Part shown: positions 44,003 through 54,945 of the stretch, in pieces
How positions within the stretch are numbered: position 1 is the first letter of the stretch
Layout of the letters: the number at the start of each line of letters is the position of its first letter
NCBI GenBank assembly: GCA_018136815.1
Contig: CM030937.1
Span: 4,648,226-4,712,225, forward strand
Reading direction: 5' to 3'
Length of the DNA stretch: 64,000 bases
Source: Isochrysis galbana
Lineage: Eukaryota > Haptophyta > Isochrysidales > Isochrysidaceae
Program-made: the position numbers and the translations under genes
The notes under the pieces: generated by a model
The model's database searches: none
What the model was told of the DNA's origin: nothing
Seen by the model: the letters and a program-made list of their open reading frames with translations, nothing else

Positions 44003-45195
44003 GAGGGTTACATGAAAGTTACGCGGGAATCGGTGCCCCAAGGCAAACGTGTCCGTGTAAACGTAGAAATGCCAAATCGGGCGTTTGCCCGATTCGACTT
44101 TAACAATTCCTTCTAGTGCGGTCTTGGCTCGTTGTTGGTTGCCCCTGAGAACGTGAAAGCCCTCGCGCTCTAGCTAGGGCACTTGCCAAGTGGCGCGTCT
44201 TGGTCTTGTACGCTTTAACCGGGTCAAATATGCGAAAGACGATGTAGGTGGCGATCTCCTTGAGTGAGGACCGGATTGCGCTAGATTTGCGTGGGGCTTG
44301 GTCGGCTAGCGTGCCATAGGTGACCCCGAACTCGTGCGGGACTCCTGATAGAACCGTTTGGAGTTTGTCTCCATAGGCGGCCTTGAATTGTTCGTGCGCA
44401 TCATCATCGACGTAGAATATCCAAGGGCCTTTACGGCCCTTGTCCATCCCATCCGGTGTGGCGTCAAGGCCTTCCAGCCTGGAGAGAAGGAATTTCATGA
44501 ATGTAGCAACATCCTCGCTCTTTATGTCCTTTTTGTCTTCAGCCAGCTGAGCTAGCTGAATGAAAAAAGGTGTGTCTTCGGGTTCTTCCTCATCGTCCAG
44601 AGGGGGGGGTGCGAGTTGGTTGGTGCTGTTCACAATCGGTTTTGGCTCCGACTGCGGGTCCGCTCGCTTGCGCGAGGGTGGCGGAGGTTGTTGGGTGGGT
44701 TGAGAAGGAGCTTTCTGTGCTTCTGTTGGTTGCTTCCCCTTGGGGCCAGCCGCCTCGGCGTACGATTTCTGGGAACTGTTCTTTGAAGGGTTGGAAGCCG
44801 TAAAGGCTCCCAAGATGGATTGTTGTGTGAAGTGCCCGCCCACGAGGGGTGCACAGCTGGTAGGAGTTGCCTCCATGGGGGTGGCAGCAGAGCTGCCACA
44901 CCCCATGGGGAGTCCTTGAATGGGTGGCGTGGCGGTAGGTGCTGGCGGCAGAGCCTGTGTCTGGCTCTGTTGGTCGGGGGGAACAGGGCTCTGCCTGTTC
45001 CCTCCCTCTGTGAGGTCTGGCCGGCGGGAGGAGGTGGGAGCATGTCGACGTCTTCGTCGGCGGGGGCGGCGGCCTGCGCGCGCTTGGGCTCCGGTGGCTT
45101 TGGGCGGCCCCGTTGGGGCGTCGTGACTGCGGTGGGCTGGGAGGTGGGAGGCGGCGCGGCGCGCTCCATCGCTAAAACTATAACGATAGTTTTTG
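44003..45195 (-). pseudogene. 5' part of an unknown ORF split by the LTR retrotransposon
   Basis: The 5' end (AACTATCGTTATAGTTTTAG, then ATG at 45169, MERAAPPPTS) matches the retroelement at 10374-11559. The frame shifts once in the proline-rich N-terminal part. It then reads GKQPTEAQKAPSQ and DTPFFIQLAQLAEDKKDIK, and a compact region EDVATFMKFLLSRLEGLD, KGPWIFYVDDDAHEQFKAAY, EIATYIVFRIFDPVKAY, to a stop at 44100. A second shift near 44165 leads to an open frame (KRPIWHFYVYTDTFALGH) that runs to the insertion point and continues at 18283. It looks like the first ORF of a retroelement or a transposon-borne gene. No family is recognised. Confidence 0.5.
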
Positions 45196-45235
45196 AACAT
45201 GCAGTTTAATGAATAGTATCCACTGAGCACCAATC

Positions 45236-45475
45236 ACATTACGGCGCGGTGTGCATCGGTCCCCCCGCGGAGACGCCGTGCGTGCGCATGCCGACTTTTC
45301 CCCTCTGCGTGCCGCCTAAGGCGCACAATTACGTAAACGTGCAATATAAGATATGTTTCGTTACGCAGCGGCACGTGTGATGACTTGCAATCACACTGTG
45401 CACGCCGTGCACGGGCACGGCGCGATGTGCATCGGCCCCCCCGTGGGGGCGCCGTGCGTGCGCATAGCAACTTCC
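45236..45475 (+). repeat. Two ~53-bp GC repeats
   Basis: CGGCGCGGTGTGCATCGGTC with a following CGCCGTGCGTGCGCAT block at 45242-45294 is repeated with changes at 45418-45470 (CGGCGCGATGTGCATCGGCC). They lie between the unknown ORF's 5' end and the right inverted repeat. Confidence 0.6.
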
Positions 45476-45489
45476 AGGAAGGTGCACGC

Positions 45490-45838
45490 CCGGAGAATGT
45501 TTTGGACGAATCTTCCTGCCGTCGGCCGAGGAGAGGCGGACGGAGAGAGAGAGAGCGAGAGAGTCTCGCAGAGCGACTGCAGAACGAGAAGTCGAAGTCA
45601 TGCCAGTTCATTACCTTAAACGAGCCAACGAGCCAACAATTATAGCAACAGCAAAAACAAAATTCGAATCGCAAATTTCGAGACCAAAACCTGCAAACCT
45701 GGACTTGAGACCATGGGGAATCCGAATCTGTGTGTTTTGTGCGTCAGTGGCAACACGGGGAACTGTTCAATTGTAATTGTGAGCGCGTACCTTACACGAA
45801 TATTCATGCCTACAGCCTTCAAATGGGCAGGAATACAA

Positions 45839-45840
<2 letters not shown>
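45490..45840 (-). repeat. Right arm of ~345-bp inverted repeat
   Basis: It is the reverse complement of 17125-17465 and is ~10 bp longer through GAGCCAAC duplication and a GA-run difference. The outer end TGTTGTATTCC on the minus strand abuts the TAC microsatellite. Confidence 0.8.
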
Positions 45841-45990
<150 letters not shown>

Positions 45991-46499
45991 GACTGTAATA
46001 TATTCCGACCCAGCCCTCCGTGAGCCTCTGACCTTTAAAGTCTGAAGCCCGAAATGGGGTGTACTTCGTACTTCGTATTTCGTATTTCGAACGTTTTGCC
46101 GGAGGTTATTTGTTATTTGATTGGCAAGCCAGTGGTGAACACAAGTCAAGTGGCAGACACAAGACACAAAACACAAAACAAAGATAACGACTCGTTCACG
46201 GTTCACACAAAGACACCGAGCACTGGCACCGAATCCAGCTAGAGTAGAGAGATGAAATACTCGGCACCGAATGCAGCTCCAGCTCCAGCTAGAATAGAGA
46301 TGAAATACTCGGGATACGAATACGACGGCTGCTTCGCCGTGCCTCGTCGGCAACGGAGCCCTTCTCTGCAATGGAGGTATGCGCTGTTGGCGCACGTAGG
46401 CGCATGCCTCGCCCGTGTACTTCATGTGTATGTGGATCGGTGGCTCGGTCGGGATGTTAGCCACAACAAGATGCTGATGACGCTATAACTTCTAAAAAA

Positions 46500-46560
46500 G
46501 CCTTTTCCTCCCCTCCCTCCATCCTTCTCCCTCCCCCCCCCCCCCCCCCCCCCCGCCCCC

Positions 46561-46607
<47 letters not shown>

Positions 46608-46614
46608 TCCTGTC
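46500..46614 (+). repeat. C-run followed by (CT)n before the DUF1295-like gene
   Basis: About 45 mostly C residues are followed by about 15 CT units, ending 40 bp before the start codon. A pyrimidine-rich leader of this kind is also present before the F-box gene. Exact lengths are unreliable in such tracts. Confidence 0.7.
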
Positions 46615-46652
46615 TTGCTGATTCGCACGCTGGCTCCTCGCTCGGCGCGGCC

Positions 46653-47570
46653 ATGCGGCGAGTCGCGCTGGCGCTAGCGCTCTGCTTGACAGCGTGCGAG
46701 CCAGTGCGCGCGCTACAGCCGCGTGTCCCATCGCCAGTCGGCCTCGCCCAAGCTATCAGAGCACGTGCTCCCCACGCCTCGCTGCCTGCGGCTGGCACCG
46801 TGGCGGCCGCTTGTGTGATCCCCTCGCTGGTCGGCTTCTGGAGATCCGAGTATGGCGTTTCATATGCTTACGGTTCAGCCATGGCGATCTGCGGCGGCCT
46901 CTACCTTCCTGCTGCGCGCTCATATCTTGCCGTCACCCATGCCGCATGTCTGATTGCATACGGCGTCCGTTTGAATGCTTTCCTGCTGTACCGCGAGCTC
47001 TGTATCCCGAGATTCGCTGAGTTCAGGGATAAGATAGAACAGCGGGCCGTCGACCGTGGCAACCGTCTAGCGAGGGCCCCTTTCATTCTGGCATGCGCAT
47101 TCTTATACTTTTGCATGGCCGCGCCCCTGCGCCTGACGGCCGAGCTACCAGCATCAAGTGGCATGCTCTCAAAGGCGGCGTGGCTGATGATTGGCACTAT
47201 GTATTTGGGATTCGGCACGGCTGCGATCGGGGACTTGCTGAAGGCTTGGGTGAAGGCCAAACGTGGACAAGATTGTCTTGTCATTGAGGGTATCTTTCGC
47301 TGGCTACGCCACCCGAATTACACAGGCGAGATTGTGTTGTGGGGAGCTAACGCAGCGTTGGCTTGCCTATGCACGATATCCAAGGGAGGCTCGATGATAA
47401 TGCCGCACAAGCTCGTGGGCGCTGCAGCATCGCTGATTGGTATGGCCGGTATCTCTTTCGTGCTTATGAGCGCCACTGCTAATCTTGAAAAGAAGCAGGC
47501 GGAGAAATATGGCTCAACCTCAGAATATAAGGAATGGGTTGCCAAATCGTGGAGTGGCCCAAAACTCTAG
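46653..47570 (+). CDS. DUF1295/steroid-5-alpha-reductase-like membrane enzyme with targeting leader
   Basis: A single-exon frame of 305 residues. Residues 1-21 form a signal peptide (MRRVALALALCLTACEPVRA), followed by LQPRVPSPVGLAQAIRARAP, an arginine-rich transit-like segment, so a plastid or inner-membrane location is likely. Five to six hydrophobic segments follow. The C-terminal part holds the DUF1295 signature GIFRWLRHPNYTGEIVLWGA, with the R-HPNY core that binds NADPH and substrate in this fold, and a final conserved EKKQAEKYGSTSEYKEWVAK. Relatives reduce C=C bonds of steroids or other lipids, or methylate isoprenylcysteine. The substrate here is unknown. The length fits the family plus the leader. 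The start is the first ATG after the CT tract. Confidence 0.8.
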   Translation: MRRVALALALCLTACEPVRALQPRVPSPVGLAQAIRARAPHASLPAAGTVAAACVIPSLVGFWRSEYGVSYAYGSAMAICGGLYLPAARSYLAVTHAACLIAYGVRLNAFLLYRELCIPRFAEFRDKIEQRAVDRGNRLARAPFILACAFLYFCMAAPLRLTAELPASSGMLSKAAWLMIGTMYLGFGTAAIGDLLKAWVKAKRGQDCLVIEGIFRWLRHPNYTGEIVLWGANAALACLCTISKGGSMIMPHKLVGAAASLIGMAGISFVLMSATANLEKKQAEKYGSTSEYKEWVAKSWSGPKL

Positions 47571-48238
47571 CTTCCGGAAATTCCCACATCGCTCCAAGTA
47601 GTACTAGAGAGAGTGAATTGTTTGTATGCTTGTGTAGCGGCTCGTCCATGTTGCGAGTCGGCGCGAGCCCTTTGGCAAGACTCTCTCTCGCTCGCGCATG
47701 GGGCCACACACGCGACAACTGCGGCCGCAACGGCGAGCACAGCGACGATGGTGGCGAGGACTTGGTGGGCTAAGGTGGCAGCCAAGTTTGTGAAGGCGAT
47801 TGGTGTCGCTGAACGCTTGGTTGATGTTGGCGAACATCTGGCAAAGGCGAGCTTTTGCCTCGGGCCATCCTGGGCAGCCAAGAGCAGTATTAAGGCCATC
47901 GGATGACGAGGCCTATGGATGGTAGCAGTGGGACTATGAAGGCAGTCATTGGCATTTTTACCACAAAACTACTACAAGAAGTCGTCTGGGCAGTATGTGC
48001 ATGGTGAGTGGCAAGGGCAAGGTTTTGCGAATTGGTGCTATCAGCAGCAGTGGCTTGTCAACAAAAGAACAACTTCTTGATGATCTATTGCCGCGCCCGC
48101 GCCCAAGCCACTGAGTTGTTTCTTGGCTGGCATGGGCATGGGCATGTGGGAGGGCACGCTCCCTCTCCCGGCCCCCCATCATGGGGTTAGGGAACCGCTC
48201 ACGCTCACCCCCCCGCCACGAGGCTTGGCAGGGGGAGG
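47571..48238. other. Intergenic stretch without a supported gene
   Basis: This is the 3' flank of the DUF1295-like gene. Frames on both strands are alanine-rich and lack recognisable domains. Confidence 0.45.
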
Positions 48239-48372
48239 AGAAAAGCGTTCAGTTACCACCACCACCATCCAACATGTGGAAAAGCGTTTAATCACCACCA
48301 CCCAAAAGGTGGAAAAGCGTTCAATCGCCACCCAAAAGCGGCGCTGGGAAAGCGTTCAATGTTCAATCGCTG
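48239..48372 (-). repeat. GATTGAACGCTTTTC-type repeats, array 3
   Basis: On the plus strand GAAAAGCGTTCAGTTACCAC, GAAAAGCGTTTAATCACCAC, GAAAAGCGTTCAATCGCCAC and GGAAAGCGTTCAATG recur every ~37 bp. It is the reverse orientation of the arrays at 14338 and 15073. A single unit also lies at 10338. Confidence 0.75.
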
Positions 48373-48844
48373 CCACAAGGTCGCGTTCCGTCGATCGAAA
48401 GAAAAAAATGTTTTTGAAGATGCCCGCTATGCTACTGCTACTGCACGCCTTCCCCTCCCTAGGTTCTCCTACCTATGGACATCGCCCTTGCCCCAGCCTC
48501 TCTCCCCTTCCCCCTTCCCCCCGCTTCCCCCCTCGTTCTTTTTCTTCGGTTTCGTCGGCCCACGTGCACTGCACTACTTTGTTTGGCGGTAACGAAACGG
48601 TTCGCTGACCGCGGGTTTCATGTCCACCCTAAAGACAAAAAGACAATGAAACAAGAGATTTACGGGCGCGCTGATTGCTGATTGTTTGCGGCCCGACAGC
48701 ACCGACAACCGACGAAAATCGAACCCTCAGGTTGCACTTTCTAAGTTGGGCCCGGATGGATGGCGAGTCTCAGCCAAAAAAGGAAGGGCCGAGCTTGCCA
48801 GGGAGGAGTCCCGAGTCCCTCAAGCATGAGAAATGAGGGGCGGC

Positions 48845-48965
48845 GAGTCACCGGTCTACCCTCCAAAGTGTGGGTGATTCTAAGTCTTATACTTATACCA
48901 AAATGGGGGGATGGGGGGCGGGGGGGTCAAAAAAACTCGACCTCAGGTTTTGCACCTTCTGAGTG
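48845..48965 (+). repeat. Dispersed CCCTCCAAAGT...CCTCAGGTTT repeat, copy 1
   Basis: Blocks GGCGAGTCACCGGT, ACCCTCCAAAGTGTGGGTGA, ATACCAAAATGGGGGGATGG and CTCGACCTCAGGTTTTGCAC recur in the same order at 58050-58170. Confidence 0.6.
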
Positions 48966-49143
48966 AGGGGGGTCTGAGCCTCTTTGGAGTAAGTAATTTG
49001 TAAGAAGCACGGAGGTACCGTGGTACCCTACATACTCTATAATGTACTTGAAGCATTTCTACCTAGGTAATCATGGGTTAAAGATTTGAAGTTACTTTTA
49101 ATTCTTGACACGTCTTGAGTTTTGAGACGGAGGTTGTAGGCGG

Positions 49144-52100
49144 TTAAGAAGCGGCGGGCTGCATCGAGTCCGGGACGGTCGTCTCTTTGTAAGTTACCAC
49201 AAGCACCGACTCGCCTTCGTCAGCCGCGGGCACTGTGTTCCAGGCGCCGCGCTCATAGTGAGCATTGATGACGTGGAACGCGCTGCCCGGACGACTAAGC
49301 GCCGTCTTGATTAGGCGCAATCGGAGAACTACACAATGCGGTGATGCTTCATATGTCACGAGCATCTTCGCTGTTGCGCGATCGAGCACAACCGAGGCAA
49401 AAGCGCCGCACTCCGACTGCAAGTAGAGGCCGATGGGCTCCAGGAACACGTTTGAGCGATAGCCATCCTTGGGGACGATATGAACCATAGATGTCCAACC
49501 ACTAAGGCCTGCACCGCTGGCGGCGGGCGTCACACCATTACCCGGCTTGTGCGCGTCTTCCACTTCAGGGAGCATGTCGCACAAGTAGCAAAGGAGCCCG
49601 AGGCGAGGATGTTGTACGAGGTAGGCGCCCGACTCGAGCGCATTGCCAAACATGCCTAGCCCAAAGTCTCCCGAATGAGGATCAAAGTCCATCATGTGGG
49701 GCACCGCGTGGAACATCATGGACCCGGCACCTGTCTCGTCAATGTTGGCCATTTGGCCCACAATGGCTCCCATAGACACCTTTCAGCCACGGCAGCGGTA
49801 TGATGGGTGAAATTCAGGTAAGCTCACGCACTGTCCACGGATGCGAGTGCATGAGGGCAACATGGAGACACGAGAGGATCTAGATAGCTGGCGTGGGCTA
49901 AGTCTCGCCTTTGAAAACTGGATTGCGCGCACCTGGAGTGTGAACCAATCGTCCGGATGCTTACGATACCACTCGAGTAGCGGGATCATGTTGAGTCCGG
50001 ACCGGTAGTGCATCTGGCCACGGTCCTGGGAGCCGGTCCCAAACGTTGCGAGATATTTGCCGTTATTGCCAACGTCGCCCCAGGACCGCGAGCCCCCGTG
50101 GTAAGCCCATGTCGCCGAGTCCCTCATGTACGAAAGAATCTGATTTGAAAGCGAAGTTGGAGGAACAACCAATTATGGGTGCGTTCAGTGACAAGGAAAG
50201 AGATTCATCGTCCTAGCAAGACGTACTACCAGAGGGACTGGGCTCCATGGCCGATGTGGCAATGCAGGTGATCGCGCCGCGAACAGGCGTGGCCGTACAT
50301 GATCGACCGTCTTTTTGGCCGTCTCGTCATCGCCAAAGTAGAGGGACCACACCACTACTTCCTCCTGCCCCGTGGTGTCAAATCCAAACTCGGAGCCATA
50401 AGGGTATGGAGTAGTTGCCCAATGTGCTTGTCGGGCAGCCATATTGGCCTCGAGCTGACCAGCTAGCTCCGCAAAAGTTGCGTTGTCAACGCTCTCCACC
50501 TTCAAGGCTGTGAGAACTTCGCGCGCGACGGTCCCGTCCATGAAGCCGACACCCGCGGTCCCAAGCTTCAAGCAAGTGCGGCCTGCGCGATGCAAGTACC
50601 AGCGCCAATCGCGTAGAGTGGGAATCGCAGTGTGGCGAGCAACGGTGTACATTGCCCAATATGAGGCAATTTGGTGCGGGTAGTTAAAGCCTCGGTAGGT
50701 TGCGTTGGCCAACTTCTCCGTCATGCACCAAGTAGGCGAGCCAAAGGGCTTGTGGCACTTATCCGCTTCTGTGTAGTTCCATGCAAAGTGGCCCGAGGAC
50801 GAATTGGAGAGGTCCTCGCTGTAGTAGAACATAGTCATCCTCACGCCATCGACATTTTCGGCGTCCACCTCGCCTGCCGAGACCTCGTCCTCACGGATCT
50901 GGAGCGACTTTAGCGGTGCCTTGGCCGTATCGTTCTTGACGCCGTACAGAGTCCATCGGATGTATTCGTCAATGCGGGAAGCCTCGTGGGCTGTGGGGCT
51001 AGCACGCACCTAGATGAAGGGTTTGGCGGGAGGTTGAGTGGGAGCTTGAGACGACCAGCGGGCCGACACCGTCGCGGCCGCTGTTCGCAGAGACGGCCTT
51101 CACACACCTTTGAGGCCAGGGCCAGTGGATTGCCGCCGCCTGCGTCATCTGATAGACCAACATTGTACGCCCGGGCGTCGTTGAGCACATGCCCACAAGG
51201 AATTTTGTCGGAACCGCAATCAAAGGACCGATCCCATGGCATCACGGAGGCCGATCGCCCAAAGGGGTCAGGAAAGCCACGAGGGAGCCATGCTGTGTCT
51301 GCGAGGTGAGAACCAAACGCAGATACCTGCAGGCGGGCAGGGACACGTGCAACGGAGTGGGACACGTGCAACGGAGTGGGGACGCGCTGTGGCGAGGCAA
51401 TGGATGGGGAAGCAGGCGGCACATTCGCGCCTGTCCACGAAATGATGGAACGACGAAGTAATGTGCAGTCGCGTTAGTCCCGTCGGACAAGGCGATCGCG
51501 GCTGTGACACGGCCACGGCCGCTCGCGATGACCGTGAAAGTATCGACGTCCGCAGCTCGCAGCTGCTTCTCGCGACGGAAGGTCAGCTTGGCATCGCCTT
51601 GAGACCAGATCGCCTGGACTCCGAGCGTGGTCACGCCAACGGACGGTGTAACGTGCAGCGTGGCGCTTTTCATGTCCGCACCCAGGACGAATCCAGGGAC
51701 CCCCTGTAGAATGGGCGACCCAGAGGCCCGCAGTGTCTCTGAACTTGTCCTGGGGCCGCCCTTCGCCACTTGCAGCCGCAGCGCGAATCCTCGCGTCTCG
51801 CCCGGCAATAGTTTGAAAGATGTGGGTATATTCCATGGTGCGGTGCGATTGAGGAGCGGCATACCACGCTTTCCGTCGGTTGCAGGCCACGGAGTCTGCG
51901 GGTTCTGAGCGAATGCTGGGTAAGTGTGTGCGAGCGAGTCGCTGACATCGAGGAATGGCCACTGCAAGGGGCGAGGTGGGATGGAGTCAAGGGGTTGAGG
52001 GGTCGAAGTGGGTGGACAATGGAGATTAGCGTGTGTATGGTTGTGCCGCGAGCCACTTGGGTGACTGAGGGCAGTGAGTTGCGACGCCCAGTGCCAGCGT

Positions 52101-53515
52101 GGACACTAGTGTTCGAGGTAAGGAGCCACCTGCCGGTTCGTAATCCATTCCTCAGCCCATGCTGCGGACGCGACACACCACTCCCACGCATCGCCGTTAC
52201 CCACGTCTTCCATCATGGGACGCCATGCCTCAAAGGAGGCAGGCAAGGCGTCACGCGACGGTCCACTGGGCGCTGAGGTCGGGTCATCAAATGCAGAGCT
52301 GTAGTGGCGACTCCCTAGTGTCGTTGTGGCTGAGGAGCGCGTTGAGCCGGATGATAGAGTGAACCGTTGGATTGGTGCACCACTCCTCTGTCGCGAAGGA
52401 GGTGTGGCCGTGGTGATGCCATGTAAGTCATCTCCCCTCGCCGGTGTTACAACAAGAGTGGCCTCGTCGTCTACGACACGCACAAATTGCACATTGCCAC
52501 CCATGCCACCCACGTGAGGCTCGGCCCACACGACCGCACTCAGTGCCTTGGGCGGATGGCCGTCAGACTCAGGCATCGCAAAGCCCAGTCCACCGATTTC
52601 GACCGACTTCTCGCAAGTGTTGGTGAGGCTAATGGAGAGGATCAACGCGTTCCCATCAACAGAGCGCGCCCATGATCGAATCACTTGCAGCGGTAATGGG
52701 GCGGCGGGCGGCTCCGAGCCCTTACGGCGACTCATGACACCGAATGTGGCGCTTATGTCGTGCGAGGCGAGGATGCGCTTAGAGGCCGGAGTGCTGACTG
52801 GCTTCGCTGGTGCTGCTAGAGCCGTCGTGCTGAATGTCTGCCATCGAATGCTAGCGGCATCGGGACGAGTGGCGGCTGGTGTGCCCGTGTCGGCTGCAAC
52901 ATGGCCGGCACTCGCAGTGTCTGATAGCGGGCGCAGACGAATGGTTATGTCGCCTAGATGCGCAGCCATGGGCAACGCTGAGCTCTCGTCGAGCGGCCGG
53001 GTGAAAGACCACTCGTCATTGACCCTAGACAGGTTTTGGGCTGTGAAGAAGTCGTTACGTAGAATGAGACGCAGCTGCGAATCGCCACCAACGAGAATGT
53101 CCGCGCCGGGCAGTCCCACCTCGGCCACTTTGATCCAGGTCGACCAACCGGTCGAGCCGGACGCGCCGGCGACTGACTTGAAGTAGAATGTCAGATTGGC
53201 AGCAGTATTGTTTGGTCCCTCGTGTGTGACCGCGCGGCAGCGAAGGATGGCGTCGCACGCGTCGAGGGCCTCGGCGATGCTCATGTTCGCAGGGGGTGCG
53301 ACATCGTCCCCCGCCCCCACGAAGCCCTTTCGCCACTGGTACTGGTAGCGCAGGCTGGAAGCAGAGTGCGCCAGGCGGCGCCAGTCAGCAATGGCGTGCA
53401 GCTGACTGGCTGTGAGCAGGGGCAGCGTCTGTACGCTGAGGTGTGGCATGCTCGGCGGTATCGGCTCGCGTACGGCCGATACGATAAGCGCGAGGTGCAG
53501 CGCTAGCAGGGCCAT
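49144..53515 (-). CDS. Secreted DUF5695-like glycosidase-fold protein, six exons
   Basis: Exons 53515-52130, 51961-51431, 51326-51108, 51009-50299, 50139-49933 and 49779-49144 give about 1229 residues. All five introns are phase 0. Intron 2 has a GC donor (CAG|GCGCGA). Residues 1-17 form a signal peptide (MALLALHLALIVSAVRE). A small cysteine-containing region (NMSIAEALDACDAILRCRAV) resembles a PAN/apple-like module. Then come beta-rich segments (SQLRLILRNDFF, DITIRLRPL), and from exon 3 conserved blocks VMPWDRSFDCG, LNDARAYNVGLSDDAGGG, EFGFDTTGQEEVVVWSLYFG, WAYHGGSRSWGDVGNNGKYL, HYRSGLNMIPLLEWY, NIDETGAGSMMFHA and DPHSGDFGLGMFGNALESGA. I recall this block order from the fungal and bacterial DUF5695 family, thought to have an alpha/alpha toroid like many glycoside hydrolases. 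The substrate and catalysis are unknown. The extracellular location is inferred. Confidence 0.7.
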
Positions 53516-53879
53516 CCGGCGGGTGGGGTGGGTATGGATGGGGGAAAGGAAAGCGAGGGAGGGAGCGAGCGAGGCGCGCCAGTCCGGCCGAGCGCTTGAT
53601 GGATAAAGTATGATGGATGGACAACCCAGAGTTTTGAACATTGATAGAGTATTGATGTTCTACTGGTTTAACTGTAGTCCTGCATTGTGGTGGGATCGTG
53701 GCCTTGTGCCTTGTGGCCATCGGCAACGCTTTCCCAACCCGCCCCAATATCCAATACGGATATTCGGTGTAACTAGCACATATCGGTTGCCTTTTGGCCT
53801 TTGGGCCCCAGACTACCCCCGATGGTAGCCCCCACAGCCACAGCGATGCGTAACAAGTAACAAGAAAAGGCGTATATGT

Positions 53880-54110
53880 TACCCCCCAGGAGCCAACGCC
53901 AACGCCCCCCGATAGCTATCGGGGGCCCCCGACCCCCGATAGCTATCGGAGGGAATTTTTTCCCGATCGCCAACAGCCCCCCCGAGAGCTACCGGGGGAC
54001 CGAGAAAATCCCCCGATAAGCTTTGTATCTTGTATCGGGGGATAGCTCCTGGGGGGTGCCGTAAGTAAGCGGACCCCCCGATATCTATCGGGGGAAGAGG
54101 AAAGAGGAAA
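53880..54110 (+). repeat. Palindrome array, second locus
   Basis: It starts ACCCCCCAGGAGCCAACGCC like the array at 9972 and holds four to five CCCCCGATAGCTATCGGGGG-type units and the shared CCCGATCGCCAACAGCCCC block. The inverted lead GATAGCTCCTGGGGGGTGCC at about 54040-54059 closes most of it. It lies next to the 5' side of the DUF5695-like gene. Confidence 0.8.
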
Positions 54111-54112
54111 TC

Positions 54113-54240
54113 CCCCGCCGCGACATCGACCTGAATGAGATCGGCGAGGTGCTGAAGGACGTGTTGCGCAAGATGTCGAAGACGCCGACCCACTACTCCA
54201 AGGGTCCAAGGGAGGACAAATATCTCGTCGAGGGGAGGGG
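54113..54240 (+). other. Possible exon remnant
   Basis: A plus-strand frame reads RRDIDLNEIGEVLKDVLRKM and continues SKTPTHYSKGPREDKYLVEG before low-complexity sequence. The amino-acid mix is protein-like, but there is no start, no clear splice site and no family I recognise. The palindrome array abuts its left side. Confidence 0.25.
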
Positions 54241-54768
54241 GCAGTGCCCCCCCCCCCCCGGTAGCACTCGGACACCTGGCTCGTCAGGCACGGCGGGATT
54301 CCGGATTCCGGGACGGAAAAGTTGTGTCCAATTAGCTAGTGGGGTTGGCTAGGATATAACGACATTAATCATTAATTACTCTTTATTTATTTATTATAAT
54401 AATTCGGCTCCCGGGTCGCGCGTATCGCGTGCCTCGCTGGCGAGACATGCGTCTCGCGTTTGGTGTGTCTCTCCCTGTGTGTGTCGTGTCTCAGGTCGGC
54501 TCCTTTGTGTTGTGCAGGTTTTGCTGTTCGGCTGTGTTGCTATTGCTATATACACATATACATATACTCCACATCCATCAACGGATCAACGGGCATCGCC
54601 CTCAACCTGAACGCCCCCATCCGTAACACCGTCACATAGAGACCAGCTACAAAAAACCGACCACTTAGCGGAACAGGAGGATGTAAAGAACCTTACCGCC
54701 AGGGGCCGGGAAATCCCGCCAGCCCCAAAAACCCGGGCGCCCGAAGTAGCAAGTAGCGCAACGAGGGG

Positions 54769-54884
54769 AGTCGCCGCAAGGCAGGTTGGAGAGGGGAAAG
54801 GAAGGAGCGGAGGCGTGGTAGCATAGCAGAAGCACAGTCACGCGCGAGGCGAGAATTTTAAACGTTTTTTTTCAATGCTCACAT
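54769..54884 (+). repeat. Dispersed GAGTCGCCGCAAGGC...T-run repeat, copy 1
   Basis: It reads GGGGAGTCGCCGCAAGGC at the start and CACGCGCGAGGCGAGAATTT with a T run at the end. Copy 2 is at 60896-61012 in the same orientation, and a partial copy is at 58585-58620. Confidence 0.65.
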
Positions 54885-54945
54885 GCCGCGGGCACGACTC
54901 AGATCCATTGCAAAAGCGTCCCACTGATTGATCACGTGATATCAA

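Noticed and set aside
47567-47906. Opposed ~100-residue frames downstream of the DUF1295-like gene
   Set aside because: Alanine-rich, no conserved motif, and mutually exclusive on the two strands.
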